A DNA stretch of 11,159 nucleotides, taken from NCBI GenBank assembly GCA_038235385.1, contig JBBSTY010000134.1, forward strand, positions 1-11,159, read 5' to 3'. Positions 7,501 to 11,159 of this stretch are shown piece after piece; the first letter of the stretch is position 1, and each line of letters starts with the position of its first letter. The notes beneath the pieces are model-generated. The model saw nothing but the letters and a program-made list of their open reading frames with translations. It made no database searches and was not told the origin of the DNA. Source of the DNA: JBBSTY01 sp038235385. Its GTDB lineage: Bacteria; Actinomycetota; Acidimicrobiia; Acidimicrobiales; Acidimicrobilacustridaceae. Both the position numbers and the translations under genes were made by a program.

Positions 7501-8008
7501 CGAGTGGATGCGCTTCTCGTACCCCCGCCAACGCAAGGAGCCGTTCCTGTGCATCGCCGACTTCGTGCGCCCGGTCGCCTCGGGCGATCCGGACTACGTG
7601 GCGTTCCACATCGTCACGATGGGTGCACGCGTCTCGGAGCTGTGCAAGGAGCTGTACGAGGCCGACAAGTACCAGGAGTACCTGATGCTCCACGGTCTCG
7701 GCGTCGAGATGGCCGAGGCGCTCGCCGAGTTCTGGCACCGTCGCATCCGTGAGGAATGGGGGTTCGCCGAGGCGGACGGACCATCCCTCACCGGCCTCTT
7801 CCGTCAGCAGTACCGCGGTGGCCGCTACTCGTGGGGCTACCCCGCGTGCCCGGATCTCGAGGACAACGAGAAGGTCGCCGATCTGCTCGACGCGGGCCGC
7901 ATCGGCCTCGAGGTCAGCGAGGACACCGGCTTCCAGTACCAGCCCGAGCAGACCACCTCCGCCATCCTGCTCCACCACCCCAAGGCCAAGTACTTCGTCG
8001 CCAAGTAG
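4517..8008 (+). CDS. metH: Cobalamin-dependent methionine synthase MetH
   Basis: Transfers the methyl group of 5-methyltetrahydrofolate via cobalamin to homocysteine, making methionine (EC 2.1.1.13) in the cytosol. All modules are present in the standard order: homocysteine domain (about 1-310) with FDGAFGT and zinc ligands C224 (NCATGP) and C290/C291 (GGCCGTTP); pterin-binding domain from about 335 with GERTNANG (340-347) and GLSNVSFGL; cobalamin cap (about 615-715) with GELFGSGQMQLPFVLQSA; cobalamin-binding Rossmann domain with DVHDIG, where H732 is the lower cobalt ligand; and the SAM-binding reactivation domain (about 890-1163) with RGGRYSWGYPACP (1100-1112). At 1163 aa it is slightly shorter than E. 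coli MetH (1227 aa). RYSWGYP and DVCVDYVGRDGT in place of the E. coli forms look like the variant of actinobacterial and cyanobacterial enzymes (from memory). No truncation, frameshift or missing ligand is visible. The gene stands alone and converges on the VOC gene with 14 bp between stop codons. No metF is adjacent. Confidence 0.98.
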   Translation: MTSYLEAVNERVVIFDGAFGTGVQEKNLSADDFGGPDLEGCNELLVLTRPDVIADLHRQFFEVGVDVVETATFGAFGPPLAEYGIADKAYEINLEATRIAREVADRYSTPERPRFVAGSMGPGTKSPTLGQIPFDDLVDMYEIQVDGLLTGGVDLLLMETHFDLLCVKASVIAARRSMARLGIEVPIQIQVTMETTGRMLLGSEIAAALTTIEALRPDVIGINCATGPAEMGEHLRYLAAHSRIPISCLPNAGMPSVVDGKMHYDLTPDQLADYHRRHVTDLGINIIGGCCGTTPAHLQAVVDACADLEVVPRSPEHEPAASSIYSPVPFHQDTSFLIIGERTNANGSKKFREAMLEADWDLCVQMAKDQVKEGAHVLDVCVDYVGRDGTVDMTEIAQRFATQSSAPLVLDSTEPEVMEAGLKWVGGRAILNSANLEDGEAPGSRLDRVFTLAAQYGAAVICLLIDEEGQARDAEWKMRIAHRITDLAVNRYGLEPSDLIFDALTFPLSTGDDDLRKDAMETMAAITRIKAEIPGAHTTLGLSNVSFGLKPAARHVLNSVFLYECVNAGLDSAIVHAARIMPLNKIPEEQLQVCLDLIYDRRTPGYDPLQKLLEVFADVNAAEVVVEDRTDWTIEKILSTRIIDGERDGLEADLDRALASGITPLAIINDILLSGMKTVGELFGSGQMQLPFVLQSAQTMKTSVAYLEPLMEKDDSGGKGRIVLATVKGDVHDIGKNLVDIILTNNGYEVHNIGIKVGIADMIEKALEVKADAIGMSGLLVKSTLIMRDNLDELNSRELSNIPVLLGGAALTRTFVERDLRSIYDGRLFYGKDAFEGLHVMDRLGEIKRGGEDDPDWGRVPTESTIRSRLNLPEGADDDVELPERSPAVETDNELFVPPFVGSKIVKGIAIDDIAGYINETALFRNQWQFRPEKSADGSVETDDEFKERIRPQLRAQLADAKAQDALVPQVVYGYFAANSDGDDIVIWKDDTRSAEWMRFSYPRQRKEPFLCIADFVRPVASGDPDYVAFHIVTMGARVSELCKELYEADKYQEYLMLHGLGVEMAEALAEFWHRRIREEWGFAEADGPSLTGLFRQQYRGGRYSWGYPACPDLEDNEKVADLLDAGRIGLEVSEDTGFQYQPEQTTSAILLHHPKAKYFVAK

Positions 8009-8022
8009 CGCCCGACACCGGC

Positions 8023-8427
8023 TCAGGAGCGATCGAACGGCCGAGCGAAGCTGAGCTCGTGGCCGTCCGGGTCGCGGACGTGGACGTAGCGCTCCCCCCA
8101 GGGTGCGTCGGCCGGCGGCGCGCTCGGGGCGTACCCGGCCGCCACGATGCGCTCGTGCACGGCGTCGACATCGTCGACCCAGAAGATCGCTCGGCCCCAG
8201 ATGGCCGCGAGCGGCGCGTGCTCGGGGTCGAGCTGCAGGTTCACGAACCCGTCGCCGGCGGCGTAGCTGGTGAACGGCTCGTCGGCGCCGCCGTACAGCA
8301 TCTCGAACCCGACGGCGTCGTAGAACGCGACCGCAGCGGCCATGTCCGACACCGCGAAGGTGACGGCGCTGATCGACTCGATCGGTCCGCGCCCGACCGG
8401 TCCGCCCGGCGGCGTCGCGCTCGTCAT
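8023..8427 (-). CDS. VOC (glyoxalase/bleomycin-resistance fold) family protein
   Basis: A 134 aa single-domain VOC protein; members include glyoxalases, dioxygenases and resistance proteins, and the reaction here cannot be assigned. After a Gly/Pro-rich N-terminus (1-15) come paired beta-alpha-beta-beta-beta modules: VTFAVSDMAAAVAFYDAVGFEMLY (22-45), AAGDGFVNLQLDP, then AIFWVDDVDAVHERIVAAGYA (80-100) and YVHVRDPDGHELSFARP (114-130). RDPDGHELSF is the classic C-terminal motif, and its Glu (E124) is a usual metal-ligand position. The start ATG at 8427-8425 shares its A with the ligD stop (TGATG), so translation is probably coupled. An AGGA lies 12 nt upstream, a rather long spacing. It is the last gene of the ku-ligD operon. 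A longer open frame runs upstream but is antisense-like shadow over ligD; VOC homology begins only after 8427. Confidence 0.85.
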   Translation of the reverse strand: MTSATPPGGPVGRGPIESISAVTFAVSDMAAAVAFYDAVGFEMLYGGADEPFTSYAAGDGFVNLQLDPEHAPLAAIWGRAIFWVDDVDAVHERIVAAGYAPSAPPADAPWGERYVHVRDPDGHELSFARPFDRS

Positions 8428-9317
8428 CAGGTGGGCAGTTCCTGGTGGAGCGTCTGGGTGGGAGCGAAGAGATCGCCGAGCTCCTCGAACCGGGCGAGCA
8501 CGTCGGGCGCCTCGAACGAGAGCGGCTCGCCGTCGGCCGCCGCCTCCACCTCGTCCCAGGTGACCGGCGTCGACACGGTGGGGCGGGGCCGGGCGCGCAG
8601 GGAGTACGCGCACACCGTCGTCTTGAAGTCGGCGTTCTGGCTCCAGTCGATGAAGACCTTGCCCCGCCGGAGGTCCTTCTTCATCTCGGTGAGCACGCGA
8701 TCGGGGTGGTGCTTGGCCATCATCTGCCCGAGGGCCAACGCGAACGAACGGGCCTGCTCGGTGGTGTGCGGGGTGTTGAGCGGGAGGTAGAGCTGGAGGC
8801 CCTTGGATCCGGACGTCTTGGGGAAGATCTGGAGTCCGATCCCGTCGAGGGCGTCGCGCAGATCGAGGGCCACCGCGGCGCACTCGGTCATGGCGGCCGG
8901 CGGGCCCGGGTCGAGGTCGAACACGACCATGTTCGGTGCGGTCATGTCGGCGGTGTGCGACATCGGCGTGTGCAGCTCCAGGGCCGCGAGGTTCGCGGCC
9001 CACACCAGACTGGCCGTGTCGCCGATCACGCAGTAGTCGATCCCGCCGCGGCGATCTCCCGGCCCGAGGGCGACCTGCACCCAGTCGGGCCGGTGGGACG
9101 GGCAGCGCTTCTCGAAGAAGTCCTTGCCGTCGACCCCGTTCGGGTAGCGACGGAAGGTGACGCAGCGATCGTCGAGGTGCGCCAGGATCGCCGGCGCGAT
9201 GCGCGCGTAGTAGTCGATCACCTCGCCCTTGGTGAACCCGGTCTCGGGGTACAGCACCTTGTCGAGGTTGGTCAGCTTGAGCCGTCGCCCCTCGATCTCG
9301 ACGATCGAATCAGCCAC
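8427..9317 (-). CDS. ligD: Stand-alone LigD polymerase domain (NHEJ primase-polymerase)
   Basis: Archaeo-eukaryotic-primase-type polymerase that fills and extends broken DNA ends, preferring ribonucleotides, in Ku-dependent end joining. The 296 aa form one complete PolDom: LTNLDKVLYPETGFTKGEVIDYY near the N-terminus, FDLDPG with metal ligands D134 and D136, SGSKGLQLYLPL with K172, and FIDWSQN with the third acidic residue D224. Spacing matches the M. tuberculosis LigD polymerase domain with a constant offset of 3. No ligase or 3'-phosphoesterase domain is fused or adjacent, unlike the three-domain mycobacterial LigD, so ligation must come from another locus. The start is GTG (9317); no ATG fits and no good Shine-Dalgarno is visible. 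It lies in the same frame as ku, 24 nt behind its stop. The stop TGA overlaps the VOC start. Confidence 0.94.
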   Translation of the reverse strand: MADSIVEIEGRRLKLTNLDKVLYPETGFTKGEVIDYYARIAPAILAHLDDRCVTFRRYPNGVDGKDFFEKRCPSHRPDWVQVALGPGDRRGGIDYCVIGDTASLVWAANLAALELHTPMSHTADMTAPNMVVFDLDPGPPAAMTECAAVALDLRDALDGIGLQIFPKTSGSKGLQLYLPLNTPHTTEQARSFALALGQMMAKHHPDRVLTEMKKDLRRGKVFIDWSQNADFKTTVCAYSLRARPRPTVSTPVTWDEVEAAADGEPLSFEAPDVLARFEELGDLFAPTQTLHQELPT

Positions 9318-9341
9318 CCGGTCACACCGATCGGCGAACGA

Positions 9342-10199
9342 TCACGCGGACTTCGACTCGGCGACATCGTCGTCGTCGGCCGCCACCGCCGCCTTCTTGC
9401 CGGTGGGGTGACGCTTGCGCGCGTCCTTGGCCGCGGCGACCGACGCCTCGAGCGCCGCCATCAGGTCGACGACCTGCGCCGGCTCCTCCTCGGCCTTCGG
9501 GGCCACGATCTCCTCGCCGGACGCCTTCTTCTCGATCAGCTCGAGCACCGCTTCGCGGTAGGTGTCGCGGAACTTGGCGGGCTCGAAGTCCGAGGCCAGC
9601 GACTCGATGAGCTGCGCGGCCATGGCCAGCTCCTTGTCGGGGAGCTCGATGTCGTCGAGGTCGGCGATCTCGCCGATCTCGGTGGGGTCGTTGATCTCGT
9701 CGGCGTACACCATGGTGGACAGCAGGAGCCGTCCGTCCTGGGGGCGGATGGCCGCGAGGTACTGCTTGGTGCGCATCACGAACCGGGCGATGCCCACCTT
9801 GCCGGTGTCCTCGAGGGCGCGTGCGAGCAGCGCATAGGGCTTGGAGGCCTTGTCCGGCGCGAGGTAGTAGGCGCTGTCGTAGAAGATCGGATCGATCTCG
9901 GACTGCTCCACGAACTCGTCGATGTCGATGGTGCGGACCGCCTTCGGGTCGAGCGCCGCGAGCTCGTCGTCGGTGACCACGACGTAGGAACCGCCGGCGA
10001 GCTCGTACCCCTTGACGATCTGCTCGTACGGCACCTCCTCACCCGACTCGGCCGACACCCGCTTCTGCTTGACCCGAGCGTTCGTCGTGGCGTCGAGCTG
10101 GTTGAAGTGCACCGTCTTGCGGGACACGGCGCTGTACAGCTTCACCGGGATGTTGACGAGACCGAAGCTGATCGAACCGCTCCACATCGCCCGTGGCAT
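9342..10199 (-). CDS. ku: Bacterial Ku, DNA end-binding protein of NHEJ
   Basis: Homodimeric ring protein that threads onto double-strand DNA ends and recruits LigD. The 285 aa length is typical. The N-terminus MWSGSISFGLVNIPVKLY is the classic Ku start; FNQLDATTNARVKQKRVS, KGYELAGGSYVVVTDDEL, IDPIFYDSAYYLAPDK, ALLARALEDTGKVGIARFVMRTKQYLA and the LASDFEPAKFRDTYREAVLELIEKKASG segment follow in family order. The minimal C-terminal region for LigD contact (MAALEASVAAAKDARKR, about 251-267) is present. After it the tail is short, with one KK pair and an acidic ADDDD patch, without the long Lys-rich extension of some actinobacterial Ku proteins. The ATG at 10199 has an AGAGGGG Shine-Dalgarno. It is the first gene of a ku-ligD-VOC operon. 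Confidence 0.97.
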   Translation of the reverse strand: MPRAMWSGSISFGLVNIPVKLYSAVSRKTVHFNQLDATTNARVKQKRVSAESGEEVPYEQIVKGYELAGGSYVVVTDDELAALDPKAVRTIDIDEFVEQSEIDPIFYDSAYYLAPDKASKPYALLARALEDTGKVGIARFVMRTKQYLAAIRPQDGRLLLSTMVYADEINDPTEIGEIADLDDIELPDKELAMAAQLIESLASDFEPAKFRDTYREAVLELIEKKASGEEIVAPKAEEEPAQVVDLMAALEASVAAAKDARKRHPTGKKAAVAADDDDVAESKSA

Positions 10200-10346
10200 C
10201 AGGTCCCCTCTCGTCGGTGCCGTGGCGTCGGCCCTCGGCGGTCGGTGCGTCGTCGCTCGATCGGGGACACGGTGAACCCGGTCCTCGCTCGACGACCGAT
10301 CGTACCGCGAGGCGCTCCCGGTGCGGGTCGACGGTCGAGGCCGGGG
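10200..10346 (-). promoter_or_regulatory. Intergenic region with probable ku promoter
   Basis: This 147-bp gap between the exporter stop and the ku start is the largest non-coding stretch in the window. A minus-strand TACGAT at 10304-10299 is a candidate -10 box, which would give a leader of roughly 90 nt. A possible but poorly spaced TCGACC (10331-10326) lies upstream. GTCGTCG and CGACGAC stretches within the leader could pair into a loose hairpin. No clear terminator for the upstream exporter gene is visible. Low-confidence reading. Confidence 0.3.
10206..10213 (-). promoter_or_regulatory. Ribosome binding site of ku
   Basis: The minus strand reads GAGAGGGGACCTG just before the ATG; AGAGGGG is well placed as a Shine-Dalgarno. 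This marks ku, unlike metH and the AI-2E genes, as having a leadered mRNA and supports the start at 10199. Confidence 0.6.
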
Positions 10347-11159
10347 TCATCGTCGCGGCCGCCAGAGCGCGACTCGTCGCCTCCTGGGCGACGGCACCGA
10401 CCGTCCCACCGCGGCGCCGAGCGCGACCCCGGCGGCGATGGCGGCCGCCGTGCGGACGGCCTGGAGCAGGAGCTCGACGCCGAGGTCGCTGTTGCTCGTG
10501 GCGAACGCCAGCATCGACAGGTAGATGGCGATCCCGGGGACGAGCACGTAGACCGCGCTGCTCGTGTAGATCGTGCCCGGGAGGCGTTGCCACCGGGCGA
10601 CCACCTGACCGCCGAGGCCGATGATCGTGGCCGCGAGGAACACCGCGAGCGTGCGGCCCAGGCCGCGTGACGGCAGCGCCCACGGGACCGTCCAGGCCAG
10701 CACGGCGATGGCGGCGGTGGGGGCGAGCGCCGCCCGGGGCATGCCGCGCTCCACCGCGAGGCTCACCGTCGCGGCTCCTGCGGCGATCGCGACCGCCACG
10801 GCCGGTATGACCCGGACGTCGACGGTTCCCGTGACACCGAGGGCATCGGCGACCGACAACGTGGCCAGCACGCCGAGGGCGAGCGCCGATGCGACGACCG
10901 CGGCCTGCAGCGCCTTGGCCAGGCTCGACAGGGGCGCACCCGAGAGTCCGTCGACCACGCTCGCCACCAGGGCGGCGCCCGGGAGGAGGGGGAACAGTCC
11001 CCCGGCGATCGCCGGGGTCAGGGCGATGGTGGCCCCGGCCCACAGGAAGAGGTGCGGGACGGTGGCAACGACGACCGCGGCGACGACGCTGGCGAAGACC
11101 ACCGGGACCCGTGATCGTCGGACCGCGGCCATGAGCGGTTGGACGATGACCGCGGCGAC
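10347..11159 (-). CDS. ThrE-type threonine/serine exporter family protein (5' end outside window)
   Basis: Membrane protein of the ThrE family, whose characterised corynebacterial member exports threonine and serine; substrate here is inferred by family only. The 270 visible codons run off the right edge in frame, so the N-terminal part of the DUF1212 domain is missing; the internal ATG at 11132 is unlikely to be the true start. The strongest signature is GGLFPLLPGAALVASVVDGLSG followed by LAKALQAAVVASALALGVL, matching the end of the DUF1212 domain. The ThrE_2-like C-terminal half follows with about four to five hydrophobic helices (VIPAVAVAIAAGAATVSLAV, ALAPTAAIAVLAWTVPWAL, GRTLAVFLAATIIGLGGQVV, SSAVYVLVPGIAIYLSML, VRTAAAIAAGVALGAAVG). 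It ends in an Arg-rich cytosolic tail. It lies upstream of ku on the same strand but 147 bp away, so probably a separate unit. Confidence 0.8.
   Translation of the reverse strand, partial: VAAVIVQPLMAAVRRSRVPVVFASVVAAVVVATVPHLFLWAGATIALTPAIAGGLFPLLPGAALVASVVDGLSGAPLSSLAKALQAAVVASALALGVLATLSVADALGVTGTVDVRVIPAVAVAIAAGAATVSLAVERGMPRAALAPTAAIAVLAWTVPWALPSRGLGRTLAVFLAATIIGLGGQVVARWQRLPGTIYTSSAVYVLVPGIAIYLSMLAFATSNSDLGVELLLQAVRTAAAIAAGVALGAAVGRSVPSPRRRRVALWRPRR

Noticed and set aside
4682..7978. Very long open frame antisense to metH (1098 codons, minus strand).
   Set aside because: It lies wholly opposite a well-conserved metH. Its product is low-complexity in V, D, G, H and L without domains, as expected when a GC-rich third-position bias removes stop codons from the complementary frame.
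8009..8022. Bidirectional terminator between the convergent metH and VOC genes.
   Set aside because: The 14-bp gap holds no inverted repeat; any terminator would have to lie within the opposite gene.
8428..9003. N-terminal extension of the VOC frame up to 9003.
   Set aside because: The added residues are Arg/Pro/Gly-rich and overlap ligD in another frame; VOC homology starts only after the ATG at 8427.
8445..10670. Plus-strand open frame of 741 codons opposite ligD and ku.
   Set aside because: It crosses two conserved genes on the other strand plus the ku promoter region, and has shadow-type composition.
1..11159. CRISPR array, tRNA, insertion sequence, phage or integration site.
   Set aside because: No regularly spaced repeats, cloverleaf, transposase or integrase motif, or flanking direct repeats were seen; codon use and base composition look even across the window.

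Overview
The window is about 11 kb of very GC-rich (roughly 70%) bacterial chromosome, densely coding, with strong G/C bias at third codon positions. Inference on the host: an actinobacterium, possibly of the Acidimicrobiia type. This rests on base composition, a Ku plus stand-alone LigD polymerase operon, and several start codons that sit 6-9 nt behind a TANNNT -10 box with no Shine-Dalgarno, the hallmark of leaderless transcription. No marker gene fixes the taxon.

Layout: (1) 1-2017, minus strand: an ATP:cob(I)alamin adenosyltransferase followed after 37 bp by leucyl aminopeptidase pepA, whose last few codons lie beyond the left edge. (2) 2089-4451: two different AI-2E/PerM-family membrane proteins transcribed divergently from start codons only 20 bp apart, apparently sharing one symmetric -10 box. 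(3) 4517-8008, plus strand: a complete cobalamin-dependent methionine synthase metH with all domains and zinc, cobalamin and SAM motifs. (4) 8023-10199, minus strand: a non-homologous end-joining operon reading ku, then a polymerase-only ligD, then a VOC/glyoxalase-fold protein coupled by a TGATG overlap; it converges on metH with 14 bp between stop codons. (5) 10347 to the right edge, minus strand: the C-terminal part of a ThrE-type threonine/serine exporter.

How it fits together: the adenosyltransferase and MetH both use cobalamin (making AdoCbl and using methyl-Cbl respectively), but they are in separate transcription units and nothing in sequence shows shared control. Ku binds DNA ends and the LigD polymerase domain fills and extends them; the ligase domain is absent here and must be encoded elsewhere. 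I found no tRNA, rRNA, CRISPR array, insertion sequence or phage gene, and no gene-free stretch above 300 bases (the longest is 10200-10346). Most of the window is ordinary housekeeping DNA. The points most worth checking are the symmetric shared promoter at 3221-3227, the minimal NHEJ operon with its VOC partner, and a few small inverted repeats beside predicted promoters.
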